A stretch of 64,000 nucleotides of DNA from Lotus japonicus (lineage: Eukaryota > Streptophyta > Magnoliopsida > Fabales > Fabaceae). The translations under genes were made by a program, and so were the position numbers. This document shows, one piece after another, positions 1 through 10,166 of the stretch (within the stretch, counting starts at the first letter, position 1; every line of letters starts with the position of its first letter). Under the pieces are notes generated by a model. That model was not told where the DNA came from. It made no database searches and saw nothing but the letters and a program-made list of their open reading frames with translations. Location of the stretch: contig NC_080042.1 of the NCBI RefSeq assembly GCF_012489685.1, positions 35,965,158 to 36,029,157 of the forward strand. The letters run 5' to 3'.

Positions 1-1777
1 TTCGCTCGATGAGCAGTTTAATGTTTGGCTATCTAATGTTTAGCTGGAGACTATAAGTTTCCAAGTTCTTCGGTACCCTTTCGCTCGATGAGCAGTTTAT
101 TGATTGGCTATCTAAAGTTTAGCCGGGAACTATGAGTTCCAAAGTACATTCTTTCTTCTTTGATTAATTCATTTTGTCGCAGAATCGACATTTACCTTAG
201 GGTATACTTTTAGAGACATTAAGTTATTTAGAACACGTGGCGACGTGTCGAGTGAGGTCGGAGACGTTGTTTGGCTAATCACTTTGCATCCATGCACACA
301 TTTTGAGGTTAATACACGGCGTGATACCGGACCTCGGTGGATTCCAAAATGGTCATAAGACTCGAATTTCCATATTTAGAACACTACGGTGGTTTTTAGT
401 AGCAGACGGAATGGCAGACCTACGGGTTCACTGCTGATCTGACAACTTTTGTGTGGTGTAAGAGACACGCGAGCAGGGAGGTACCCACCGTGGCTGGTGT
501 TAGGGCCGTCTCGTGGATGTTCGTCCTTCTTCCGGAATGCATCTTGTTAACCAACATTGCATTGCATGCAACATACATTCTGACATAGTTGCTGAGTGTG
601 ATTGGTACTTGTTTATCCTATTTGAGGCATGCTAGTTGTTATAATGATCTTTTATATTCATTGTGATACATGCAACCCTAGGATGTTATCCCTAAACTTA
701 TAAGCCTGAGAGGCTAATAATTATTATCCTATATATCTGGTTTTATTATTTATATAATTCTTTGGAGTTGACCCTCGCGTCTTCTGTTAGTGTTTGGGCG
801 GACTACGCCATTGTCAGATGAGTATGGCGGATTGGTTTACGATGGTCAGCCCTTCGGGGGGGACCAGATTCGAGATGCTTGACCAGGACGACCCAGGTGC
901 ATGGGTGGTCGACCCCGCAGGCCACCGTGCGACCTACTCAGGCCGGATCATGGAGGACCGTGTTGACCGATTTGGACGCTTGACGGAGGGGGTATTGAGG
1001 AGATATACAGTGAGCTTCAACTTGCCGCCCGGCGTGCATTGTGGACCCGGTTTGGGAGGACCACCACCACCATCATCTTCGGATGATGAGGAACCCTCTG
1101 AGGAGGTGCCAGTGGGTGGGACTTCGACGGAGTCCAGTTCGTTTACTCCTGCTGTCATCGAGGATCATGGTTCGGGCCCCGAGCCCGAGAGACCAGTGCA
1201 GGAGCGCGTTAGGGTAGAGAGAGAGGGCAGCATTGTGTATATCGACCTAGTCGTCCTGGATGCAGATTCGGACGACGACCGCGCTAGTATGTAGGACCGA
1301 GTGCTAGTGTGGGCTCCTCGAGTTGGAATTAGTGTAGGAGTAGTGTCGTAGCTCTGACCGTCATGCTTTCAGATTTGGGACAGGGTAGTTTCCTGCCGGT
1401 AGCTTTTTGTGTGGTTTTCTTATGGAGATCACAAAGAGCTGGTTGGATTTAGGAGGTCTTTTCTTAGGCCGCTGGGCCAACTTGTTCTCAGTTTTTGAGG
1501 TATAGTGTTGCGGACACAGGATTTTACCTTGGACTGTACATATTGCCTTCGGGCGTTACTTTCTTTCTGCCACCCGTCACTGGAGGTTACTCGTGACGTG
1601 GTTTGTATTAGCGGGGCATGTATATATAGTTGTATATTAGTTTCCTTTATCTTTCGTTGAGGAGTTTATTGTTTTCTGTCTTTAGTTATATTGTCGAAAA
1701 AAAAATAATTCACGTTTTTCCGCTTAAGTATTTCTTTTTGGCTACTAAAGTGACGCCACCGAAATCGGGGTGTTACA
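1..1777 (+). mobile_element. 3' part of a Tekay-like Ty3/gypsy LTR (truncated by window start)
   Basis: The segment ends in GAAATCGGGGTGTTACA, the same end as both LTRs of the element at 2869-14211. It shares further blocks with them: a GTTGACCCT...GTTTGGGCGG stretch near 765-805 and a GACAGGGTAG stretch near 1379. The rest is clearly diverged, so this is a related but different family. Its start lies outside the window. No second LTR, target-site duplication or primer-binding site is visible, so solo LTR versus 3' LTR cannot be decided. Plus orientation follows from the TGTTACA end being on the right. Confidence 0.8.
794..1294 (+). CDS. ORF of 166 codons inside the LTR, function unknown
   Basis: I do not recognise this protein. 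It lies wholly inside the Tekay-like LTR and uses codons evenly with no in-frame stop for 501 bases. The first in-frame ATG after the listed start is MSMADW. Visible features are a Gly/Pro run (GPGLGGPPPP near residue 85-95), an acidic Ser/Asp/Glu patch (SSSDDEE), and an acidic C-terminus (DADSDDD). There is no signal peptide or membrane segment. The corresponding part of the other Tekay element's LTR (about 6240-6440) has short remnants but no comparable ORF. It could be chance coding in a GC-rich stretch or an LTR-encoded accessory protein; I lean slightly to chance. Confidence 0.3.
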   Translation: MGGLRHCQMSMADWFTMVSPSGGTRFEMLDQDDPGAWVVDPAGHRATYSGRIMEDRVDRFGRLTEGVLRRYTVSFNLPPGVHCGPGLGGPPPPSSSDDEEPSEEVPVGGTSTESSSFTPAVIEDHGSGPEPERPVQERVRVEREGSIVYIDLVVLDADSDDDRASM

Positions 1778-2863
1778 GTTTCTATAACGCGAATGATTGT
1801 TTCCCTATTGTCTCTCCTCGAATCCTACAATGCATCTTTTCCTTCAATAACCCAAGTCAGTAACTGACATTTTAACTTCTCACCCACATAACTCCTTTTC
1901 AGCATGAGACTTCCTTACCACTCCATCAAACCGCCACAAGCCTTCAAACCCTCAAGAGCTCTTAAACTCATTTCTTTTCTCTGCAAGTCATCCTTAAACT
2001 TCCAACATCAATGGTTGGATCCTATACCACCAGAAAGACAATAATAGAAACTAAGAGAACTCAAGAAGAGATGGTGATTATCAGTGCTCGAGTGGAATGC
2101 ATTGCTGCTCAAAGGCGTGCTCTAAATGAACAAATTGGAGCACCAATTGTTGATAATCTGTGAGATTGTTCAATCTTCACACCTCGATACATTGACTTGG
2201 AACTCTACATCCATGTCAAACTTCTCGCTATTGAAATTCTGCTGCATCAACATTAGGAAACAGTCTACACTGTTGCTCAGAAGGAGGTGCATGTTTCATT
2301 GGTAAAGGAATTTCATAACTGTGCGAGAATGGAGAAGAGTAGAACCATCACCACCAGGGTGAACAATGAAATCACAACCTTCACCGTCCATAATGTTGTC
2401 GCCGCTCTGAATGTGGATCTCAAGGATGGCGAATGGTTACAGATGGAAATCAAAGGTCACTGATTACATTGCAATTGGAAAGTGTTAGGGGAACAGACTG
2501 CTGCTGACAAGAGCAACTTAGTGGACAAACTAAAGTTGTCCTTATGTTGTGATGACCAAAGTCATCTAGTCAAGAAGGGGAGCAATAAATAAATTTAATC
2601 GACATGGGCAGTATGCACTATAAAAGATTCAAAAGAATATTAAGGTAAATTTGAGCTATCTCATTTGGGATTTCCTAATCACCTTTCTGGCCAGACCCCA
2701 AGGACAATTTCCGTTCAGATCGCTCATCACAACAATGATAGAAAAGAAAGGACTTTTGGCTTCTAATGTGGAGACTGCTGATCATCTCGATGAGGAGATC
2801 GTGTGGCCCAACCCCATCGAACTCTTAAATGTTTAGTAGATGAAGATTGCTTTTGATGATTTT
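1778..2863 (+). pseudogene. Sirevirus envelope-like/downstream ORF remnant, 5' part
   Basis: From an ATG at 2011 the broken translation resembles the protein starting at 25616 in the Sirevirus element: matching stretches include PRYIDLE versus PRYFDLK, ETVYTVAQ versus ETVYTMAQ and LVKEFHNCA versus LVKEFYDCA. Stops occur after codon 50 and several times later. The region just upstream (1870-2010) is pyrimidine-rich like the leader before 25616. The reading continues across the Tekay insertion at 2864-2868 into 14217-14560. It is therefore the third, non-gag-pol gene of a Sirevirus, old and dead. Its function in Sireviruses is not established, though it is often called envelope-like. Confidence 0.7.
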
Positions 2864-2868
2864 GTTGT
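2864..2868. repeat. Target-site duplication GTTGT, left copy
   Basis: GTTGT directly precedes the TGTGAG start of the left Tekay LTR and is repeated exactly at 14212-14216 after the TGTTACA end of the right LTR. A perfect 5-bp duplication is expected for Ty3/gypsy integration. Confidence 0.93.
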
Positions 2869-3574
2869 TGTGAGACCCAAGTTTTTAAGTTTGGAATAAA
2901 CCGAATAAAATTCCTTTTTCACGATTAATTCGAGGTAACGTGGAGGAAAACCTGAACAAGTGTTTATTGAATGGGATAGATTTGTGAAGGAGAAAGTTCA
3001 GGAAAAAGCTAAGGATTGTATCAAAGTCGATAGAAGTTATAACACGATTAGTATTCGCTTAAACCTAGGTCAAGAACGCTAGTAAATAGCTAATTTACTC
3101 TTTAAGGTACGATGGAAACTAATTCCAAAAATCTTCAGAGAAATATTAGAATTTCTCTTATTCGTCTATAAACGAGCGTTTCGATATGAAACTCTGGAAT
3201 GTACGAACGACAAATTCCAATACTCGGAAGTTTGCCGAAACCGAAACCCTGATAGTTCAGAAACCCTAAAATCAACGAACGATGAAGACTTTTTCTATTC
3301 GGAGCTTCAAATAAATATTTCATCCACGAATACCCACTCTAATCGACGTTCCGAATCTTTCTTCAGAAGGAAGTTTCTGCATCCGAGGTCAAAATCACAA
3401 AGTGCATTTTAAGCCGGTACACATTAAAAACAAGCCTCGAAAACCAAAAATCATACTGATATTTCTTTGAAGAATTAGAAGATTTAGCGGGAAGATTATC
3501 GTGTCTAAAATACGTTGGAATCAGTAGGAAAAATCGGAATCGCGAAATTCTCATTTTTCCACATTTTCCATTTC

Positions 3575-3584
3575 CTATATATAG
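3575..3584 (+). promoter_or_regulatory. Candidate LTR TATA box
   Basis: CTATATATAG lies about 700 bases into the LTR, followed by an A-rich stretch and a CACACACA leader-like run. The right LTR has the same site at 10879-10888. Position and context suit a Pol II start for the genomic transcript; this is inference from sequence only. Confidence 0.45.
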
Positions 3585-5489
3585 TATGAAAAATGAAAAA
3601 AAAAAATCACAAACCCACACACACGGCCGAGAGCTTCTTGGAGGAAAGGAGGAGAAAAGTGATTTTTCCAATTCTTGACCGATCGTCGTTCCGTTCGTTG
3701 CTACGCGTAGACCTCGAGGTACTGATGCTTTTCCCTACCTCTGATCGAAAATCCTGTCGCTTTTCTCTGTCTTTCTGTGCTCAAAGTTTTGAGCTTTTTG
3801 TAAAACTGTCCAAATAAGCTGATTTTAGTGTCTAACCTTATTGCCTACGTGCTCTAGAGCATGAATATCCGGTTGTTTTCTGTTGAATCTCACCGAATTG
3901 CCGCCGAGTTTCAATTCTGCTCAAAAACCCATTTTTATGCTGAGGTTCCGCTTTTTGGATCAAAAACTCTCGACTGAGCTTAGCTTTAGTAGAATTAGTT
4001 GTTATAAATGTCGTTAGGATCAACCCCATCTAATTTGTTTTCCGAAATTCTGATTTTGAATTTCCGAGCTAAAAATATTGACCAAAATACCCCTGCGACA
4101 GTTTTCGACCCGATAATTTTTCTGAGAGTTTCCCTGGCCTAGATATCGCCTAAGAATACCTAGGAATTGATTTAGATCGAAGAAAAAGTTCGAAAACCCT
4201 ATTTTCCATAGTGGCCGAGACCTATTTGCTTGGGTACCGTGTCCAAAAATAATTTTTGGGTCTCTATGACCTGAGCCATTGCGTAGCTCTTTCAATTGTC
4301 GAAATTTTGGCGCCGGTTTCGTGTCATTCCGAGTTCTGTAGCTCGAGTTATGCACGTTTTAGCGAATAAAGTGTTTTTGTACAAAACTTGAATCGAGTCA
4401 AAACTCATCCATTCGGGGAAAGCCCTTCCATTCGTGCCTAAATGTTGTACTCTGAAGCTTCTTGAGCTTTGTTGAACGTTAGTTAGGATTGTTTCGACTG
4501 TATCGACTTAATTGGATTGATTTTTGCTTTGTTTGCTCTAAGGTTCGTTTGTGGAAACCTTGGGCTTGACTGAACAAGCTTGTGAGCGAGACCTACACCG
4601 CGAGACTGGAACAACTCGAGGTTAGGGCAACTTACTTACTAGCTATTATACTGTAGGCGTCGATAAATTCGACTTGAATATTGCTTGATATTGAATATTG
4701 CTTGGATATTGTTTATCGCTTTGAACTGCGAAATATTTTCTGGAGGCTTCGGCCGAGTGAACTTATATGAGGCGTGTGTCTCCGTTTTCTGAGAGGCTTC
4801 GGCCGTTTACTGGTTTCTGTCTTATGATTCCCGCACTTAATTATTATTATATTGCTTCTTATAGCTTGAGATATTGAATTGATATCAAACTGTGCGTATT
4901 GACGCGATTGCGGAGCGTGGGACATTTGAATTTATCCTTCGGGTTGAAATAATAACCCTAGGCAGGTCCTGACCTGAGGTCTGAGATCTAGCCCTCTTTG
5001 GAATACTTAGACTTTTCCCGGGGATTATATTTGGGGGATTTGGGAAACTTTGAATAGTTAGAATTTGGAACGTGAGAACTTATGGAACTTGGATTTCGAT
5101 AATAAACCTCATAACTTCATTAACTCAACTTGAAATGCTTTGATTAATTAACGAGACCATTAGGAAAATTTAAGAGTTGGAAATGATTGTGAAAAACGGG
5201 AAATAGTCGAAAAGCCTTGAACTTGAGATGATTTGATGGTCGTCACGAGGATGAACCATAGTGACCATGGAAATGTCACGGAGTGCAATATGTACTCCGG
5301 CTTTTCACAGCCTAGTCGCAAGACGACTTTGATCTTCGGGTCCTTTTAAATTGAGACTTGTGGTTAAACTCGTACGTGTGAGGACGATTCGATGTTTTGT
5401 TAACCATATTGCATTATGCATATGTTTGGGGTTTGGGACGGTCAGAAGACTGGGCCTTCACGAAGAACACCAAGAGTGTAACTTTGACT

Positions 5490-5960
5490 TTGCGGCGCGA
5501 ATCCGTATGTTCAAACCCGACGGGTTGGGCCGATTCGGCAATAATTGTTGACACGTGCGGATCCGTATATTCAATCCGATGGATTGGATCGATTCGGTGG
5601 TAGTCACTCAGGCTCGCGTGAATCCGTATGTTCAATCCGATGGATTGGATCGATTCAGCGATTGCCATTTTAACTCGCGTGAATCCGTATGTTCAATCCG
5701 AGGGATTGGATCGATTCAGCGATAATCTTTCGACTCGCGTGAATCCGTATGTTCAATGCGAGGGATTGGATCGATTCAGCGATAATCTCTCGACTCGCGC
5801 GGATCCGTATGTTCAATCCGATGGATTGGATCGATTCGGCGATAGTCTTTGGACACGCGCAGCGTCCGTATGTTCGACTCTTTTGAGTGAACCGACTTGG
5901 CGTTGTCACTTGTTGCGTGTGCGAGTCCGTATGTTCAACCCGATGGGTTGGATCGACTCG
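5490..5960 (+). repeat. Tandem array of eight ~60-bp units in the left LTR
   Basis: Units start with a form of GAATCCGTATGTTC at about 5500, 5559, 5620, 5681, 5741, 5801, 5863 and 5923, so the period is 59-62 bases. Each unit contains an inverted repeat such as CAATCC-GAT-GGATTG followed by GGATCGATTC. Stem bases differ in a paired way between units: AACCC/GGGTT in units 1 and 8, AATCC/GGATT in most middle units, ACTC/GAGT in unit 7. Open reading frames across the array on both strands are by-products of the repeat. Confidence 0.9.
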
Positions 5961-6900
5961 ACATGCCTAATTGTTGGGATAATCTTCTGAGTTGACATTG
6001 CATGCATACATGCACCCCTACTGATTTATTGAGCCATTGTTTATTGAACTGTTGAGATACAGATATCGAATTGTTTATTAGAGCCTTGATAACATGTTAT
6101 GTATATACCTTAGGGTAGGCAATACATAAATTACATGTATATATACAACATATATATATATATACCCCCTTATGCTTCACATGTTGTTTGTATTATCTAT
6201 TTTATTCCGTGAGTTGACCCTAGCGCCTTGGCTTTGTTTGTATGTTTGTGTTTGGGCGGTCGGCCTGCTGCCAGGCGTCCGTCAGTCGATTCGTGATGAC
6301 TCGTCACTCGAGGAGGACCAGGAGCGTAATGATTATTAGTGAAGCTTTCGACGAGGACCCGGACTGAATGCATGACCAGATGAGGGTCGATGATGGAAGT
6401 ATAGAGTATGGGTGTTTAGAGCCTACTAAGGTTGGGTGTTAGTGTCATAGCTCTGAATCGTCATTTGTACTTTTGGGACAGGGTAGATTCCGACAGATTG
6501 CTTTTCGGTGTGGTTCTCCGTTGATGGGAATCGCATGGAGTAGTCGGACGTAAGAAGTCTTTTTGGAAGCCGTTTTGGGCTGACTTACTTTTCGGAGGAC
6601 TGTATTTATAAAACTTATGACTCTATTTATGAGTCGCACTTGTTTGCCGTTGGGCAACACTTTTAGTTACTTGATGTTACTTTCCGTCACTTGAGGACAC
6701 TCGTGACGATGTTTTTAGTTGCAGCGAGGGCTGTGCTTGTATTGTATATTAATCGCCGTTAATCGCGATTGGGTTGAGTCTTTTTTTCGACAAGTCTTTT
6801 TATTTAAACAAAACGAAAAAAAAATACCTGCTTTTCCGCTTTACTTTATTTTATTTTCGAGTTACTAAAGTGACGCCACCGAAATCGGGGTGTTACATTG

Positions 6901-6912
6901 TGGTATCAGAGC
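6901..6912 (+). other. Primer-binding site, initiator-Met tRNA type
   Basis: TGGTATCAGAGC lies three bases after the left LTR end. This is the usual plant minus-strand primer site complementary to the 3' end of the initiator methionine tRNA. Confidence 0.92.
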
Positions 6913-7109
6913 TTGTCGAGTCTTTTGGGAGTCTTTGGGGAATAGGTCTTCTGTGCTAGGTTGTGTGACTCTGCAAAGAGTGAAAATTGATTGTCTGCCG
7001 AGCGATTTTTCGCTTAGAATTGATTGAAGTTAGTGCTTAATCATATTGTATAGTTATGTTAGATGCTATCTTATGATTAGTACTAGCTGTTTGTTTAACT
7101 AAACAGAAC

Positions 7110-8258
7110 ATGGTGAACATGAACCAACTCGCTGGGGCAATGACTGCTATGGCCCAGGCAATGACAAATCAAACTGCGGAGAATGCTCAGTGGCGTGCTG
7201 ATAAGGCTGAACGTGAGCGACATAAGCGTGAGAGGGAGGTAGCCCTAGACCAGAATAGGGGGCTGACTGATTTCAGGCGACAGGATCCGCCCAAGTTTAC
7301 GGGTGGGACTGACCCAGACAGAGCGGACTTATGGATCCAAGAGATTGAGAAGATTTTTGGGGTACTGCATACCGCCGAAGGAGCTAAGGTGGGCCTTGCC
7401 ACCTACCTACTACTAGGAGATGCAGAGTACTGGTGGAGGGGCGCCAGAGGGATTATGGAGGCCAATCATGAGGAAGTGAATTGGGATTCGTTTCGAGTTG
7501 CGTTCCTAGACAAGTACTTTCCGACTAGTGCCCGAGATGAGAGGGAAGCGCAATTTCTGACTCTTTGTCAAGGGAGCATGACCGTACCTGAGTATGCTTC
7601 CAAACTGGAATCATTGGCAAAGCACTTCCAATTTTTCAATGACCATGTGGACGAGCGCTATATGTGCAAGAGGTTTATTAACGGACTACGAGCTGACATC
7701 GAAGATTCGGTGAGGCCGCTAGGGATTGTGCGATTTCAACCTTTGGTTGAGAAGGCAACAGAAGTTGAACTTATGAAGAACAAGAAGATAAATAGAAAAG
7801 GCACTGGGGGACCAATGAGGTCGAACTTTCAAAATAATCAAGGGAAAGAGAGATTCCGACAGGAGAAGCCGTATCAACGTCCTTTAGAGGAAGGTTTTAC
7901 CTCGGGGCAGTATAAGCCCATAAATGCTACCGGAGGAACAGGAAACAAGACTTCGGGTCAAGGAGTGACGTGTTACAGGTGCAAGAAGGTGGGGCACTAC
8001 ACTAACAAGTGTCCAGAAAGGAGACCTCTATGTTTCAACTGCAACCATCCGGGGCATCAAGCCAAGGATTGCAATGTAACCAAGGTTGAGCCATCTGTGC
8101 ATACGGTGAGGGGAAGACGTTCTACTGCATGGGGAAGAGTCCATGTCTTGTGCGGCGAGGGAGCTGATGGATTAGTCAGAGGAGAGCGCAAGAACGATGG
8201 TAACTTTCTAACTATTCTTTCTCATTCTAGTATAGTATACTCTTCGTTACCCCCGTAG
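7110..8258 (+). CDS. gag: Gag polyprotein of the Tekay element, with fused start of pol
   Basis: Structural capsid/nucleocapsid protein that packages element RNA in cytoplasmic particles. The ATG at 7110 (MVNMNQL) is the first good start after the primer site. Residues about 55-220 form the retrotransposon gag domain, with landmarks ADLWIQEIEKIF, AEYWWRGA and YFPTSARDEREAQFL. Two CCHC zinc knuckles follow at about 288-301 (CYRCKKVGHYTNKC) and 308-321 (CFNCNHPGHQAKDC). After them the frame runs into what should be protease, but decays (around residue 345-380) and stops at 8258 just where the active-site region would begin. Gag itself has no stop or frameshift, in contrast to the pol that follows, so a functional gag is possible. 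Confidence 0.92.
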   Translation: MVNMNQLAGAMTAMAQAMTNQTAENAQWRADKAERERHKREREVALDQNRGLTDFRRQDPPKFTGGTDPDRADLWIQEIEKIFGVLHTAEGAKVGLATYLLLGDAEYWWRGARGIMEANHEEVNWDSFRVAFLDKYFPTSARDEREAQFLTLCQGSMTVPEYASKLESLAKHFQFFNDHVDERYMCKRFINGLRADIEDSVRPLGIVRFQPLVEKATEVELMKNKKINRKGTGGPMRSNFQNNQGKERFRQEKPYQRPLEEGFTSGQYKPINATGGTGNKTSGQGVTCYRCKKVGHYTNKCPERRPLCFNCNHPGHQAKDCNVTKVEPSVHTVRGRRSTAWGRVHVLCGEGADGLVRGERKNDGNFLTILSHSSIVYSSLPP

Positions 8259-10150
8259 CGTGTGCAACACGCCTGAACTTGCTTTTACCGCTAAGCTTTG
8301 ACCTTATAGTTATTACACCTACTAAGAATTTATTTGACTGCTGCTCGTGTTTTAACTATAGAAGTTACACGAGGTTTAGAATAACACACTAAGTCTAGAA
8401 AGTAGTCTTCCACCGATGCGATTATGAGGAAGCTAGTAGCTGAAAAACGAATCTTAGGGAGATTCCGTATGGGTAGTATACGTGTTATGTTGAGGGTGTG
8501 TAGTTCCGTAGCGGAATCATTAAAGGATTTAGTATCAGGATATTTGTGACTACTGGACGATAGGAACTCATTGACTGTTCCAGTGGGTTTTTCTAAATTT
8601 TCACCTTCGATGTATTAGGCCTGATCAACTTAATATTGAGGGGGTGATATTCGGAATCACAGCTGGTAATGGACTTTGATAGAAGGATGTGTAAGATGAA
8701 TTTGAATTGATCGAGGATTAGTCGGATTTGGGCTGAAAGTTCGTGTTACGCACTTGAATGTAAAAGATTAAGATTTAAATCTTTGGAAATTGATGATTGT
8801 CGTATAGAAATTAATTGGTTAGTTCGTGTGATTACTCTAAGTAGAGGTAGACTAAGTCAAGAGATTTAATGTTGGGAAAATATTAAGTATTTTCTCAGAA
8901 ATTATGAAGTCATAGGTTATGTGATTACTGAGTTGAATTGTCAGAGACTAAATAGGTTGGATTTAATCAGGTTTTAGATGATAGCTTGATGGTAGCAAGA
9001 TTGAGAAGAATTAACTCTGAGCTAGATTATTGTAGTCGGGTTCGAGGAATAAGTTTTGCTAAGCGCTTGATTTATTTGTGGAGACATTATAGTCTTAAGA
9101 GACGAATTTTCACTTGAAAAGTGTTGAATTAATGATTAAGTTAGAAAAAAAAAGTTTTAGTATAAGTTGAATACTTGAGATTGTTGATATGGATTTCAGA
9201 GAAACATGCTAAGATTACTAAGTGAGATTTACAAAGTTGGATTGAAATCTTAGGGTTAAGATTGACCTTGAGAGTTGAGAATCGCGTACGAGTATGATAT
9301 CTTATGGTTGTAGGTGTGACAATAGGATTTGAATCTTAGAAGATTGGAGATCTGAAGATGAGTTTCGGGTTAAGACCATTGAGGTATAGTTATGATTTAA
9401 TCTTCTAGCGGATAAGTCTCGATTTGTGCGAAGTGTTAGGGATTTCAGTAAGTATAAATAGGTTTGAGTGAGGGAAGTTCCGAGGAAGAAGACGATAATA
9501 ATGGATTGTTAGATATTAAGATGATGATTAGCTTATCAGTTGTTTGTGAGTTGATGTTAAAGGGAATAAGTTTAGTGATGCGCAAAGTATTTAGACTCAA
9601 GTCGAGTTTTAATTTGAATGGAGACTAAGTAGAAAATTGATTTCATGGTGCGAATGAGGATAGTTATGAAGTAAGAGGTAGTGATTAATGGACTAGTGGA
9701 TTCCAAGGGATAGTTTGTCTAGGAGTTTTGAAAGGTCGAGTTGAGTTTTGGATCATGAGTGAACATCACGAGGACAAGTTGAGCATTCACTCCAGAACAT
9801 GGAGATGTACCGAGTTTCTAATCAGAATTTTGGACGAAACAAAAGCAAAGGAGCAAGTGGTTAAGGTTGTGCGATTGCACGGAATGCCAACAAATATTAT
9901 TTCCAACGTAGACTAAATGCAAGTGGTCAAGCTGGACAACATAGAGCTGAAAGATGATCTGTCTTTCGAGACGCCGCCAATTAGCATTGGTGACACAAGG
10001 ACAAAACAGTTGAGGGAAAAAGAGATTGTGTTGGTGCAAGTTATTTGGAACAAAGACACAGACGATGCTATATGGGTGTGAGAGGAAAAAGATCAAGGAA
10101 TAATATCCGGAGTTTTTACTGAACCTTAAGTTTCGAGGACGAAACTTTCT
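8259..10150 (+). pseudogene. Decayed pol of the Tekay element; only the integrase/chromodomain end is recognisable
   Basis: No open frame longer than about 60 codons exists. Just after the gag stop the remains of protease can be sensed in a shifted frame. Around 9728-9916 a short frame ends in VVRLHGMPTNIISNVD, matching the integrase core motif before the second catalytic Asp (here N-V-D). At about 9917-10090 a frame with KQLREKEIVLVQVIW matches the C-terminal chromodomain region of chromovirus integrases. At 1.9 kb the region is far shorter than a normal Tekay pol, and I could not find RT or RNase H motifs. It is A/T-shifted and stop-rich, so it is dead. Confidence 0.8.
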
Positions 10151-10154
10151 TTTT

Positions 10155-10166
10155 GGAGGGTAGTAA
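10155..10166 (+). other. Polypurine tract of the Tekay element
   Basis: GGAGGGTAGTAA immediately precedes the right LTR start at 10167, after a TTTCTTTTT run and the typical chromovirus end reading CGAGGACGAAACTTT. It is the expected plus-strand primer site. Confidence 0.75.

Larger units (their letters stand above)
2869..6897 (+). repeat. Left (5') LTR of the Tekay element
   Basis: Runs from TGTGAGACCC to GGGGTGTTACA. It matches 10167-14211 almost base for base, with scattered substitutions (several in the first 500 bases) and small indels. It holds the TATA-like site near 3575, the eight-unit array at 5490-5960 and an AT-dinucleotide run near 6150. Open stretches on either strand here are short and repeat-derived, so I call no gene. 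Confidence 0.95.

Noticed and set aside
5490..5960. Regularly spaced repeats suggesting a CRISPR-like array
   Set aside because: Units are contiguous with diverged full-length copies and no unique spacers, in a plant LTR. It is a tandem satellite-like array.
5628..5990. Open frames on both strands across the 60-bp array (also 12945-13307)
   Set aside because: Frames result from a repeat of a length divisible by three; the protein is the repeat itself and no codon bias or start context supports a gene.
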